Part shown: piece by piece, positions 32,818 through 40,929 of the stretch
How the letters are laid out: each line of letters opens with the position of its first letter
Position numbering within the stretch: position 1 is the stretch's first letter
Source of the DNA: Ornithinimicrobium faecis
GTDB taxonomy: Bacteria; Actinomycetota; Actinomycetes; Actinomycetales; Dermatophilaceae
DNA: 64,000 nt
Reading direction: 5' to 3'
NCBI RefSeq assembly: GCF_023923225.1
Contig: NZ_CP099489.1
Coordinates: 372,001-436,000 of the forward strand
Position numbers and translations under genes: made by a program
The notes under the pieces: generated by a model
Told to the model about the DNA's origin: nothing
Seen by the model: only the letters and a program-made list of their open reading frames with translations
Databases searched by the model: none

Positions 32818-35136
32818 TCAGGCGGTCGGTGCGGGCTCCGGGTCGGGCGTCGGCGCCGGGGTCTCTTCGGCCTCGGTGCCATCCTGCCCGCGGCGGACCG
32901 CGGCCAGCAGCATCTGCGCGACGTCGACGACCTCGACCTCCTCGCGGGCCCCCTCGGACTGCTTCTGGGTGAGCCCGTCGGAGATCATGACCCGGCAGAA
33001 CGGGCAGCCGATCGCGATGCGGTCGGCGCCGGTGGCCAGGGCCTCCTCGGTGCGGTTGACGTTGATGCGTGAGCCGAGTTTCTCCTCCATCCACATGCGG
33101 GCACCACCAGCGCCACAGCAGAACGACTTTTCCTTCGAGCGCGGCATCTCGCGCATCTCCACCCCCGGCAGGGCGCCCAGCAGCTCGCGCGGCGGGGCAT
33201 AGACACCGTTGTGGCGGCCCAGATAGCACGGGTCGTGATAGGTCACGCTCTCCGCCGTCGAGGCCACCCCCGAGGTGTCGGCTTGGTCGGGCTTGGCGAC
33301 CGGGGTCAGCTTCTTCTCGCGCACCAGGCGGTTGAGCAGCTGGGTGTGGTGGACGACCTCATACTTGCCGCCGAGCTCGGGGTATTCGTTCTTGATGGTG
33401 TTGAAGCAGTGCGCGCAGGTCACCACGATCTTGGTGGCGTTGACCTCGTTGAGCACCTCGACGTTCTGCTGCGCGAGCATCTGGAAGAGGAACTCGTTGC
33501 CGGCCCGTCGTGCCGGGTCACCGGTGCAGGTCTCACCGTCGCCCAGGACCGCGAACGAGACGCCTGCGGTGTTGAGCAGCTCGGCCACCGCGCGGGTGGT
33601 CTTCTTGGCGCGGTCCTCATAGGCACCGGCGCAACCGACCCAGAACAGATAGTCGACCTCGTCGAGGTCCTCGACATCGGCCCCGGCCATCTTGACCTCG
33701 AAGGGCAGGTCCTTGGCCCAGTCCATCCGGGCGCGGGCCGACATGCCCCACGGGTTCTGCTTGTTCTCCAGGTTCTTGAACAACCCGCCCAGCTCGGAGG
33801 GGAAGGCCGACTCGATCAGCGTCTGATAGCGGCGCAGGTCCACGATCGTGTCGACGTGCTCGATGTCCACGGGGCACTGCTCGACGCAGGCACCACAGGT
33901 GGTGCAGCTCCACAGCACATCGGGGTCAATGACCGCGCCGCCGGAGGGGATGGTGGGGTCGCCCTCGGTCTTGCCGACCAGCTCGCGCTGGGCCTCCAGG
34001 ACCGCCGACAGTGGGATGTTGTGGCGTGCGGCCGCCTCTGCTGCCACGGAGCCGTCACCGGCGGCCTCGCGGGCCTCCTCGCTGGCCAGCAGCCAGGGCG
34101 CCTTGGCGTGGTGGTGGTCGCGCAGGTTGATCATCAGCATCTTGGGCGAGAGTGGCTTCTCGGTGTTCCAGGCCGGGCACTGCTCCTGGCAGCGACCGCA
34201 CTCGGTGCAGGTGGAGAAGTCGAGCAGGCCCTTCCAGGTGAAGTCCTCGACCTTGCCGACGCCGAGCGCGGCGTCCTCGTCGAGCTCCTCGATGTTTTCG
34301 AAGTCCAGCACCTCACCGTTGACGCGGATCGGCTGCAGCTCGGCCAGCGAGGTGCGGCCCTCGGCGTGGCGCTTGAACCAGATGTTGAAGAAGGCCAGGA
34401 AGCGGTGCCAGGCCACACCCATGGTGGGCGTCACCGCGATGGTGACCATCCACCCCATGGAGATCAGGATCTTGACCATCGCCACCAGGACGATCGTGGT
34501 CTCCAAGGTGCCCGTCGACATACCGTCAAAGAAGCCGCCCACCCAGGCCGTGGTGGGGAAGTGGGCCAGGTCGGCCCAGTCGGCACCGGTCGCCTTGCCG
34601 AGCGCGAACTCCAGACCGCGGAGCAGCACGATGCAGATGCCGACGCCGAGGATGACGAACTCCACGACATACGCCTGCCAGAAGGTCGACCCCCAGAACC
34701 GGCTCTTGCGGTCCAGGGTCCTCGGGTGCTTGCGCTGGCGGACGATGATCAGCGCCACGATGCCGACCAGGGTGCCCCAGCCGAACAGCTCGGCCAACCA
34801 GGTGTAGGGCGGCCAGTGCCCGATCAGCGGCAGCGCGAACTCGGGGTTGAACAGCTGGCCGTAGGCCGTCGCGAGGGTGGTGGTGAGCAGGATGAACCCG
34901 AGCATCACGAACCAGTGCGCGGCAGCCACCAGGGGCTTGCGGGCCATCCGGGTGTGACCGAGGAACTCCCGGAGCAGCGTCACTGTGCGGGCCAGTGGGT
35001 CGTTGGTGCGACCGCTCGCGGGCTGGCCGAGCCGGAACTTGGCGACGAAGCCGGCGATGGTGCGCACGAACAGGGCGACCGCGACGAGCGTGACGCCCAG
35101 TCCGACGACGATGGCGAGGATCTGCACCGGTGACAT
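32818..35136 (-). CDS. Membrane-bound Fe-S oxidoreductase with CCG domains
   Basis: A 772-residue membrane protein. About six TM helices in the first 260 residues resemble a nitrate-reductase-gamma/HdrE-type cytochrome b domain. Two 4Fe-4S motifs follow (STCTECGRCQEQCPAW near 312 and SCTTCGACVEQCPVD near 415), then two cysteine-rich CCG domains (WVGCAGAYEDR and VTCAHCFNT; HDPCYLGRHN and FCCGAGGARM). A C-terminal GCPFCRVMISDG and a Pro/Glu tail end it. It probably passes electrons between the quinone pool and a soluble donor such as an acyl-CoA dehydrogenase/ETF, but the partner is not seen here. Monocistronic; ends beside the repeat element. Confidence 0.88.
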   Translation of the reverse strand: MSPVQILAIVVGLGVTLVAVALFVRTIAGFVAKFRLGQPASGRTNDPLARTVTLLREFLGHTRMARKPLVAAAHWFVMLGFILLTTTLATAYGQLFNPEFALPLIGHWPPYTWLAELFGWGTLVGIVALIIVRQRKHPRTLDRKSRFWGSTFWQAYVVEFVILGVGICIVLLRGLEFALGKATGADWADLAHFPTTAWVGGFFDGMSTGTLETTIVLVAMVKILISMGWMVTIAVTPTMGVAWHRFLAFFNIWFKRHAEGRTSLAELQPIRVNGEVLDFENIEELDEDAALGVGKVEDFTWKGLLDFSTCTECGRCQEQCPAWNTEKPLSPKMLMINLRDHHHAKAPWLLASEEAREAAGDGSVAAEAAARHNIPLSAVLEAQRELVGKTEGDPTIPSGGAVIDPDVLWSCTTCGACVEQCPVDIEHVDTIVDLRRYQTLIESAFPSELGGLFKNLENKQNPWGMSARARMDWAKDLPFEVKMAGADVEDLDEVDYLFWVGCAGAYEDRAKKTTRAVAELLNTAGVSFAVLGDGETCTGDPARRAGNEFLFQMLAQQNVEVLNEVNATKIVVTCAHCFNTIKNEYPELGGKYEVVHHTQLLNRLVREKKLTPVAKPDQADTSGVASTAESVTYHDPCYLGRHNGVYAPPRELLGALPGVEMREMPRSKEKSFCCGAGGARMWMEEKLGSRINVNRTEEALATGADRIAIGCPFCRVMISDGLTQKQSEGAREEVEVVDVAQMLLAAVRRGQDGTEAEETPAPTPDPEPAPTA

Positions 35137-35278
35137 GGGTGGATTCTAGAGGGGCCTTCGATCGCGTGGGCGGTGAGGTGTGTCTCACCGCACATCCCCG
35201 CCCTCCCACGAGCGGCCGGAAGGGAATAACGTGGCCTTTGCACACTTATAACCTTTGAAGACCTGTCCGGGGGAGAAC

Positions 35279-35294
35279 CTCGGGCGCACCCGAG
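35279..35294 (+). promoter_or_regulatory. Small hairpin in the cysK leader
   Basis: CTCGGG-CGCA-CCCGAG (35279-35294) forms a 6-bp stem, and flanking GGGGGAG and GACCCCC could extend it, partly hiding the ribosome site of cysK. A possible -10 box TATAAC is at 35247-35252. No known riboswitch class fits. Weak evidence for leader control. Confidence 0.35.
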
Positions 35295-35309
35295 CGAAAG
35301 GCGACCCCC

Positions 35310-36239
35310 GTGTCCGTCAAGAACGACATCACCGAGGCCATCGGCAACACCCCGCTGGTCCGACTGAACCGGCTCACTGAGGGCTTGAACGCCACCGTGC
35401 TGGTCAAGCTGGAGTCGGGCAACCCGGCCAACTCCGTCAAGGACCGCATCGGCGCCGCGATCATCGATGCAGCCGTCAAGGCAGGCGAGCTCAAGCCCGG
35501 TGGCACCATCGTCGAGGGCACCTCGGGCAACACGGGGATCGCGCTGGCCATGGTCGGTGCCGCCCGCGGTTTCAAGGTGGTGCTGGCCATGCCGGACACG
35601 ATGAGCAAGGAGCGCCGTGCGCTGCTGCGCGCCTATGGCGCTGAGCTCGTGCTGACCCCGGGCGCGGACGGCATGAAGGGCGCGGTCGCCAAGGCCGAGG
35701 AGATCGCCGAGGAGCGCGGGGGTGTGCGCGCCCGCCAGTTCGCCAACCAGGCCAACGTCGCCATCCACCAGGCCACCACGGGCCCGGAGCTCTGGGCCGA
35801 CACCGAGGGCAACATCGACATCTTCGTCTCCGGCATCGGCACCGGCGGCACGCTGACCGGTGCGGGACGCTATCTGCGGGAGCAGAAGTCCGACGTCACC
35901 ATCGTCGCGGTCGAGCCGGTCGACAGCCCGATCCTCAACGGCGGCCAGCCCGGCCCGCACAAGATCCAGGGCCTGGGCGCCAACTTCGTCCCCGAGATCC
36001 TGGACACCGAGCTCTACAACGAGGTGATCGACGCCTCCCTCGAGGACTCTGTGAGGGTCTCTCGCGAGCTGGCCACCCAGGAGGGCATCCTGGCGGGCAT
36101 CTCCTCCGGCGCTGCCGTGTGGGCGGCGCTGGAGCTGGCCAAGCGCGAGGAGAACGCGGGCAAGACCATCGTGGCGATCGTGCCGGACTTCGGCGAGCGC
36201 TATCTGTCCACGGTGCTCTTCGAGGGGCTGACTGACTGA
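35310..36239 (+). CDS. cysK: Cysteine synthase A (O-acetylserine sulfhydrylase)
   Basis: A 309-residue PLP enzyme making cysteine from O-acetylserine and sulfide. It has [14 protein letters not shown] at the N-terminus, the Schiff-base Lys in [11 protein letters not shown] (about residue 44), the substrate loop [11 protein letters not shown], the phosphate-binding [11 protein letters not shown] and the C-terminal [14 protein letters not shown] start with GAAAGG upstream. The stop overlaps cysE by one base (TGATG), so the two cysteine synthase partners are made together. Confidence 0.96.
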   Translation: MSVKNDITEAIGNTPLVRLNRLTEGLNATVLVKLESGNPANSVKDRIGAAIIDAAVKAGELKPGGTIVEGTSGNTGIALAMVGAARGFKVVLAMPDTMSKERRALLRAYGAELVLTPGADGMKGAVAKAEEIAEERGGVRARQFANQANVAIHQATTGPELWADTEGNIDIFVSGIGTGGTLTGAGRYLREQKSDVTIVAVEPVDSPILNGGQPGPHKIQGLGANFVPEILDTELYNEVIDASLEDSVRVSRELATQEGILAGISSGAAVWAALELAKREENAGKTIVAIVPDFGERYLSTVLFEGLTD

Positions 36240-36886
36240 TGGCGCTCGACCTGATGGCGCCCGGCACTCTGCGGGGCCGCGCTGGCACCGTCTGGTCCCG
36301 GGTGAGCCAGCAGGTCGGGGCCGCTGCCGGACTGGTCCGTGAGGACCTCGACGCGGCCATCGACCGCGACCCGGCCACGGACAGCAGGCTCGAGATGGCG
36401 CTCGCGTCGCCGGGGCTGCACGCCGTGTGGGCACACCGCGTCTCGCACGCGCTGTGGACCCGTGGCGCGCGGCTGCCCGCCCGGTTGCTGTCGCAGGCCT
36501 CGCGAGCTGCGACCGGCATCGAGATCCACCCCGGGGCCCAGATCGGGCGGCGCCTGTTCATCGACCACGGCATGGGCGTCGTGATCGGGGAGACCTCAGA
36601 GGTGGGCGACGACGTGATGATGTATCACGCGGTCACCCTCGGAGGACGGGCCAACGCCAAGGTCAAGCGGCACCCGACCGTCGAGTCCGGGGCCGTGCTG
36701 GGCGCTGGTGCGCGAGTGCTCGGGCCGGTCGTGATCGGCTCAGGCGCGCAGGTCGGTGCCAACGCCGTGGTCGTCAAGGACGTGCCCTCGGGGGCGACGG
36801 CCGTGGGCGTGCCCGCGACCAACCGGGTGCCGAAGGCCCAGCAGGACGCGGACGCGATGTTCGCCGACCCCGCGCTCTGGATCTGA
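36239..36886 (+). CDS. cysE: Serine O-acetyltransferase
   Basis: A 215-residue hexapeptide-repeat enzyme supplying O-acetylserine to CysK. A helical N-terminus is followed by the left-handed beta-helix with [30 protein letters not shown] and MYHAVTLGG (catalytic His/Asp region), and [10 protein letters not shown]. The short N-terminal helical domain is of the EpsC/short SAT type. The C-terminal tail ends in Ile, as needed for docking into CysK. Followed by the repeat units and a strong terminator. Confidence 0.95.
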   Translation: MALDLMAPGTLRGRAGTVWSRVSQQVGAAAGLVREDLDAAIDRDPATDSRLEMALASPGLHAVWAHRVSHALWTRGARLPARLLSQASRAATGIEIHPGAQIGRRLFIDHGMGVVIGETSEVGDDVMMYHAVTLGGRANAKVKRHPTVESGAVLGAGARVLGPVVIGSGAQVGANAVVVKDVPSGATAVGVPATNRVPKAQQDADAMFADPALWI

Positions 36887-36887
36887 C

Positions 36888-36944
36888 CAATTTTGATAGA
36901 GGTCTCGCACGGTCCACCCGCAATTTCGTAGTGGTCTCGTACGG
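36888..36944 (-). repeat. Two copies of a 32/33-bp intergenic repeat, minus orientation
   Basis: On the minus strand CCGTACGAGACCACTACGAA (within 36921-36944) and CCGTGCGAGACCTCTATCAA (within 36888-36912) are two units 33 bases apart. Three further units lie in the opposite orientation at 37472-37566, so the family brackets the YtxH-like gene. It starts two bases after the cysE stop. Confidence 0.75.
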
Positions 36945-36986
36945 CAGCGGACGTGCCGCCCAGATGTTGGGCGGCACGTCCGCTGC
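36944..36986. terminator. Strong bidirectional hairpin terminator
   Basis: GCGGACGTGCCGCCCA (36947-36962) and its exact complement (36968-36983) form a 16-bp stem with a 5-base loop, extended to 19 bp by three more pairs. It lies between the convergent cysE (stop 36886) and YtxH-like (stop 37027) genes and should stop transcription from both. Confidence 0.9.
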
Positions 36987-37026
36987 TGTGTCAGTGGTGG
37001 TTGTCGCTGCGTCGCGCGACGGCGAC

Positions 37027-37374
37027 TCAGGGCAGCTTGTCGCCGCCAGGGCCGAACGAGGAGTCATCGATTGAGGGCGTGCCGGTGCTGGAGTCCCAGC
37101 TGCCGGTCTCGTTCTCGTAGTCGCCCTTGAGGTCGGTCGTCTCGTGACCGGTGACCTTCGCCTTGGCCTGCCCGGCGATCTCCTTGGCGGAGCCAGCCAC
37201 CGCGGACGCCGCCTTCGGCGCCTGGGCCTTGACGTCCTCGACCGTCTCCTGGACCTTCGGGTTGCCCCAGACCTTGCTGGCCTGCTGGCTGATCTGCTCG
37301 TAGCGCTCGCGGCCGGCCTTCGCGCCCAGGATGTAACCGACGCACGCGCCGACGATGAACAACAGTTTCCGCAT
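37027..37374 (-). CDS. YtxH-like small membrane protein
   Basis: A 115-residue protein. One N-terminal TM (LLFIVGACVGYILGAKAGRE, with the GYxxGAKAGRxRY motif typical of YtxH-like proteins) is followed by a helical amphipathic segment (KVQETVEDVKAQAPKAASAV) and an acidic, Gly/Ser-rich tail. Such proteins are linked to stress and envelope functions without a known mechanism. The ATG at 37374 has GGGAG upstream. The gene is bracketed by the 32-bp repeat family on both sides. Confidence 0.8.
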   Translation of the reverse strand: MRKLLFIVGACVGYILGAKAGRERYEQISQQASKVWGNPKVQETVEDVKAQAPKAASAVAGSAKEIAGQAKAKVTGHETTDLKGDYENETGSWDSSTGTPSIDDSSFGPGGDKLP

Positions 37375-37471
37375 GAGGTGCTCCCTTCCAGTGGGGTCGT
37401 GTCTCGCCCCCGACACTAACGAGATCGGCTGTGCCGCACCATCTGAAGCCGTCGGTGGCCCGGTGGCCAGG

Positions 37472-37566
37472 GCGTGCGAGACCTGTACGAAATGGCGGGG
37501 GAGGCGTGCGAGACCTGTATGAAAAGGCGGGGGAGGCGTGCGAGACCTCTACGAAAAGGCGGGGGG
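37472..37566 (+). repeat. Three tandem copies of the 32-bp intergenic repeat, plus orientation
   Basis: Units begin at 37472, 37504 and 37536, each exactly 32 bases apart, with the core GCGTGCGAGACCTGTACGAA followed by AWGGCGGGGGAG. The third unit runs into the convergent lyase gene and supplies its last six codons and stop (37549-37566). Inverted relatives are at 36888-36944. Confidence 0.85.
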
Positions 37567-38754
37567 TGTCGCACGGCCCATGCGCTCGAGGGCCTCGGTG
37601 AGGATCGCCTGCGAGGTCGCCATGTTGAGGCGCACGTGCCCGGAGCCGCCCGTGCCGAACGCGGTGCCGGCGCTCAGCCCAACCTTGGCCTCCTGGGCGA
37701 AGAAGTTGGCCGGGCCGACGCTGAGCGTTACCAGCCCGGGCTCGGCCGGTGGGTCAGCGATCCCCAGGCTGCGGCAGTCCAGCCACGCCAGATAGGTCGC
37801 CTCGGGCACCCGATAGCCCACGCCCGGCAGGTGCTGGGCCACCAGGTTGGCCATCAGGTGCCGGTTGGCGTCGAGCCCGTCCAGCAGCGCGTCGAGCCAC
37901 ATCCCGCCGTCGCGATAGGCCGCCACGTGCGCCGTCACTGCCACGTGACTCGCGCCGTGCCCGACCTCCTCCGGCAGCCGCGCGAGGTCGGCGGCAGCCT
38001 CGGGCCCAGCCAGGGCGAGGGCACTCTTCAGACCGGCCAGGTTCCAGCCCTTGGACGCCGACATCAGCGACATCCCGCGCTCCCCGCCGGGCACGCTGAG
38101 GAAGGGCACGAACGTCTTGCCGGGATAGACCAGCGGCGCGTGGATCTCGTCGGCCACCACGCGCACGCCGTGCCGCGCAGCGAGCTCGGCGACGGCCTCG
38201 AGCTCGGCGGCAGTGTGCAGGGTGCCGGTCGGGTTGTGCGGACTGCAGAGCAGGTATGCCGCCCGCTTGCCTCCCGCAGTCGCCTCACCGAAGGCGCGGT
38301 CCAGGTCCTCGAGGTCGAGGCGGTGCTCCGCTGTCAGCGCCGACTCCACGATGGTGCGGTCCATGCTGCGCACGAAGGAGTAGAACGGCGGATACACCGG
38401 GCAGTTGACGACCACGTTGTCGCCGGGCTCGGTGACCAGGCGCAGCATCTCGGTGACGCCGATCATCACGTCCGGCACGATCGCGGTGTGCTCGATGTCA
38501 GGTGACCACCCCCACCGGTCCACGGCAAAGGAGGCCAGCGCCTCGGCATACCCCTGGCCGCTCGCCACATAGCCGGTGTCACCGCGCTGCATGGCCTCGA
38601 CCACGGACCGGACCACTGGCTCGGCCAGGACCGAGTCCTGCTCGGCCACCCACAGGGGGAGCACATCGGGCGGGAAGGCGTGCCACTTCACGCTGGTGCG
38701 CTGCTCGCGCAGGGCCGACTCGGTGAGCTGTTCCAGGGGGTTTGCCACGGTCAT
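37549..38754 (-). CDS. MalY/PatB-type cystathionine beta-lyase/aminotransferase
   Basis: A 401-residue fold-type I PLP enzyme. SVKWHAFPPDVLPLWVAEQD is the family N-terminus, LCSPHNPTGTLHTA and VVADEIHAPLVYPG bind the cofactor ring, and the Schiff-base Lys is in SASKGWNLAGLKSA near residue 235. It should release homocysteine, pyruvate and ammonia from cystathionine, or degrade cysteine, linking it to the nearby cysK-cysE. The last residues (about six codons) and the stop fall inside a 32-bp repeat unit, so the C-terminus was reshaped by the repeat. Start ATG 38754. Confidence 0.9.
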   Translation of the reverse strand: MTVANPLEQLTESALREQRTSVKWHAFPPDVLPLWVAEQDSVLAEPVVRSVVEAMQRGDTGYVASGQGYAEALASFAVDRWGWSPDIEHTAIVPDVMIGVTEMLRLVTEPGDNVVVNCPVYPPFYSFVRSMDRTIVESALTAEHRLDLEDLDRAFGEATAGGKRAAYLLCSPHNPTGTLHTAAELEAVAELAARHGVRVVADEIHAPLVYPGKTFVPFLSVPGGERGMSLMSASKGWNLAGLKSALALAGPEAAADLARLPEEVGHGASHVAVTAHVAAYRDGGMWLDALLDGLDANRHLMANLVAQHLPGVGYRVPEATYLAWLDCRSLGIADPPAEPGLVTLSVGPANFFAQEAKVGLSAGTAFGTGGSGHVRLNMATSQAILTEALERMGRATPPAFS

Positions 38755-38831
38755 GGTGCCAGGCTAGCGACGTGCGCTCCGCCCGGTAACCTTGCGTGCG
38801 TTCCAGCGGACGTGGCAAGAGCGAGGGTGGC

Positions 38832-39455
38832 ATGGCGGTCGGGCAGACCACAGAACACGGCACGGTGCTCTTCGAGGCGCGCGGGCGGATGGATCGCGCC
38901 GGCAAGTGGTCGATCCTGGCCGTCGTGGTGGGGTGTCTGCTGGTCATCCCCTTTGCGTTTGCCCGCAACCCGGACGCCGATCTGACCGAGAACCTGCTGA
39001 TCATTGGCGCGACCTATGTGATCGTCCTGGTCACCGTCATCCTGACGATCGTGCACCTGAACTCGCGCATCAGGGTGACCGAGACGCACGTGATCAAGTC
39101 GCGGCTGTTGCGTAGGGCTCTGGCAGTCCCGCGGGCCGACATTGCTGAGGCTGTCGTGACGCGGTCCTACGCCGTCCCCCGGCTCGGCGGGCCACGCGCC
39201 ATCCTGCTCGACCGCAACGGCGAGACGTTGCTGCACTCGCACCCGGTGCGCGAGCTCGCCGAGGTCGAGGCGCTCGCACAGGTCGCACCGCACGTGACCC
39301 ATGTCCGCGTGCTCAGGCCGGAGGAGGCGCGCGAGCGGTGGCCGCGGATGCTGCCCTGGTCACACGCCAACCCCAAGGCCGGCGTCATCCTCGGCTTCGG
39401 GATCGTCCTGGGCGTGGTCGTGATCGGCGTGCTGGCCGCGGTGCTGTTCGGCTGA
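38832..39455 (+). CDS. Membrane protein with a PH-like domain, function unknown
   Basis: A 207-residue protein. Two TM helices (WSILAVVVGCLLVIPFAFA and LLIIGATYVIVLVTVILTIV, about 27-75) are followed by a soluble beta-rich region (IRVTETHVIKSRLLRRALAV, YAVPRLGGPRAILLDRNGET) like a bacterial PH domain, then a C-terminal TM (about 182-205). No named family is certain. The ATG at 38832 lacks a strong Shine-Dalgarno (GAGGGTGG upstream). Stands alone between the divergent lyase gene and tRNA-Ser. Confidence 0.72.
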   Translation: MAVGQTTEHGTVLFEARGRMDRAGKWSILAVVVGCLLVIPFAFARNPDADLTENLLIIGATYVIVLVTVILTIVHLNSRIRVTETHVIKSRLLRRALAVPRADIAEAVVTRSYAVPRLGGPRAILLDRNGETLLHSHPVRELAEVEALAQVAPHVTHVRVLRPEEARERWPRMLPWSHANPKAGVILGFGIVLGVVVIGVLAAVLFG

Positions 39456-39512
39456 CCAGGGACCTGACCTGCGCAGGGCCCCTGACCTGCGCCGATGCGC
39501 TCTCGCACTGAG

Positions 39513-39595
39513 CGGAGGGTGTGGGATTTGAACCCACGGACGTTTCCGTCGGGCGCTTTCAAGGCGCCTGCACTCGGCCGCTATGCGAACCCTCC
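39513..39595 (-). tRNA. tRNA-Ser (anticodon UGA)
   Basis: Minus-strand cloverleaf with acceptor GGAGGGT/ACCCTCC, discriminator G, anticodon stem GGCGC/GCGCC around CTTGAAA (anticodon TGA, reading UCA), the class II variable arm GACG-GAAA-CGTC and T arm GGTTCAAATC. CCA is not encoded. Confidence 0.94.
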
Positions 39596-39685
39596 ATGAG
39601 CCCCGCCGAGGGCGGACTCGGCGTCCATCTTCCCACGAACCAGGAGGGCTGGTGTGTCACGGCTCGGTATGCCGCACCGCTTGCC

Positions 39686-39952
39686 TCAGCTGGCGTCGCG
39701 TTCTTGATCGAGCCGCTCGAGCAACCACGCGCGTGCCATGGTCGAGGCCGGTAGGTGTCGCTCGCGAGCGATCCCCTGCAGCTCAGCGAGTTGTTCTTCG
39801 GTCAACCGCAGGTTGAACATCCGACTGGCACGATGTGGCCGTCTGACGATGGTCCCCTGTGGGTAGGGGCCGGATGCGTCGGCTTCTAGTTCAAGTGCCC
39901 GGGCGTCTTCCCGAGCAGCACGAGCTGTCTGCTCGTCAAGCTTCTTCGTCAT
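39686..39952 (-). CDS. Possible ribbon-helix-helix antitoxin-like protein
   Basis: An 88-residue basic/acidic protein. The C-terminal half MFNLRLTEEQLAELQGIARE followed by RHLPASTMARAWLLERL has the pattern of a short strand plus two helices seen in CopG/ribbon-helix-helix regulators and antitoxins. Its ATG overlaps the stop of a small upstream frame by four bases (ATGA), as in many toxin-antitoxin pairs, but here the putative partner is unrecognised. Lies 90 bases from tRNA-Ser. An antitoxin role is inference from the fold and overlap only. Confidence 0.6.
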   Translation of the reverse strand: MTKKLDEQTARAAREDARALELEADASGPYPQGTIVRRPHRASRMFNLRLTEEQLAELQGIARERHLPASTMARAWLLERLDQERDAS

Positions 39953-40212
39953 GATCGACCATAGGCAGCATCTTCATCTGCCCACAAGATTTCCACGGCC
40001 CCAGTGTAAGGCATTGTCTTACGGGATGTCAGGGCTCTCGGCTCGACGAAGATGACTGACTCGCTCGGTGCGGGGCGCATGATCGTCCCCGCGCCAAGAA
40101 GTTCGCGACTCCAGGACTGGTGAAGGCCGAGCAGGAACCACCAAAACCGTGGGAGCACAACGGGTGACCCCTGGGTTGCCGGATGGTCAGGAACGCGTCG
40201 GGGGCGGGTCAA
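39949..40212 (-). CDS. Small hypothetical protein upstream of the RHH gene
   Basis: An 87-residue frame (or 43 residues from the ATG at 40080) ending in the ATGA overlap with the ribbon-helix-helix gene. The only protein-like part is the C-terminus ([19 protein letters not shown]). It could be a toxin partner, a truncated toxin, or a non-coding frame whose overlap is accidental. No family is recognised, so this is a tentative call. Confidence 0.35.
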   Translation of the reverse strand: MTRPRRVPDHPATQGSPVVLPRFWWFLLGLHQSWSRELLGAGTIMRPAPSESVIFVEPRALTSRKTMPYTGAVEILWADEDAAYGRS

Positions 40213-40452
40213 TATGGCGACGACCTGCGTTTATTCCCTCGAGAGGCTGTGGACAGGAAGGGGACTTTCGCGCCGGATGCTGCTACCGTTTGTTGTGTTG
40301 CAGTTGCAGTTCCTCGCAGTAGAGCATGTAGTCACACCCTTGGGTACGACGATGGTCAGCAGGTCGGGCATGGTCCCGGTGGTGGGGGGTTTCATCTGAG
40401 CCGGCTCCCGCGAGGTGTGGGGGTTGATCGCACAGCAGAAAGAGAATGTCCC

Positions 40453-40656
40453 ATGGCACAGGGAACCGTGAAGTGGTTCAACGCGGAAAAGGGCTTCGGC
40501 TTCATCGCGCAGGATGGCGGTGGCCCGGACGTGTTCGTCCACTACTCGGCCATCGAGTCCAATGGCTACAAGTCCCTCGACGAGGCCCAGCGGGTCGAGT
40601 TCGAGGTCACCCAGGGCCCCAAGGGTCCGCAGGCGGAGTCCGTCCACGCGGTCTGA
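40453..40656 (+). CDS. cspA: Cold-shock protein (CspA family)
   Basis: A 67-residue single OB-fold RNA/DNA chaperone: [20 protein letters not shown] contains RNP1 (KGFGFI), and DVFVHYSAI is RNP2. Length and ending ([10 protein letters not shown]) are typical of actinobacterial CspA. The ATG at 40453 is chosen by family. About 240 bases upstream carry no convincing gene and may hold a long 5' leader, which in other bacteria controls csp mRNA at low temperature. It is followed by a strong terminator. Confidence 0.95.
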   Translation: MAQGTVKWFNAEKGFGFIAQDGGGPDVFVHYSAIESNGYKSLDEAQRVEFEVTQGPKGPQAESVHAV

Positions 40657-40696
40657 AACTTGATCGGGCACTGACACTCAGCGCCCAAGCCTGAAG

Positions 40697-40733
40697 CGAA
40701 GCCCCCGAGTCCCTGTTGGACTCGGGGGCTTCG
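40697..40733 (+). terminator. Rho-independent-type hairpin after cspA
   Basis: CGAAGCCCCCGAGTCC (40697-40712) pairs perfectly with GGACTCGGGGGCTTCG (40718-40733), a 16-bp stem with a 5-base loop, 40 bases after the cspA stop. Confidence 0.9.
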
Positions 40734-40929
40734 TCGTGCCCAGGGCACAGTGGTCGTGGCCGGAGGCGGCAGGGGCAGGCGCTTACGGTCCTGTGGAAGT
40801 TGTCGCATGCCGTGCCGCCCGCAGGACCAATTTCGCCTGGCGGTGGTTAGCGCCGCCGAGGGCGCGCCCGACTCAGCACCAGCCGCCGGGCGCGCTGACT
40901 CAGCAGACGGTGCCGAGGGCGCGCCGGCC

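Noticed and set aside
33211..35133. Long open frame on the plus strand opposite the Fe-S oxidoreductase
   Set aside because: Same antisense effect. The minus strand carries two clear 4Fe-4S motifs and CCG domains.
35240..35309. Riboswitch upstream of cysK
   Set aside because: Only a short hairpin is visible; no SAM, T-box or other known consensus could be recognised, so it is kept only as a weak leader hairpin.
37472..37566. CRISPR-like array of 32-bp repeats
   Set aside because: Again no spacers between units; opposite-orientation copies on the other side of a gene do not fit CRISPR.
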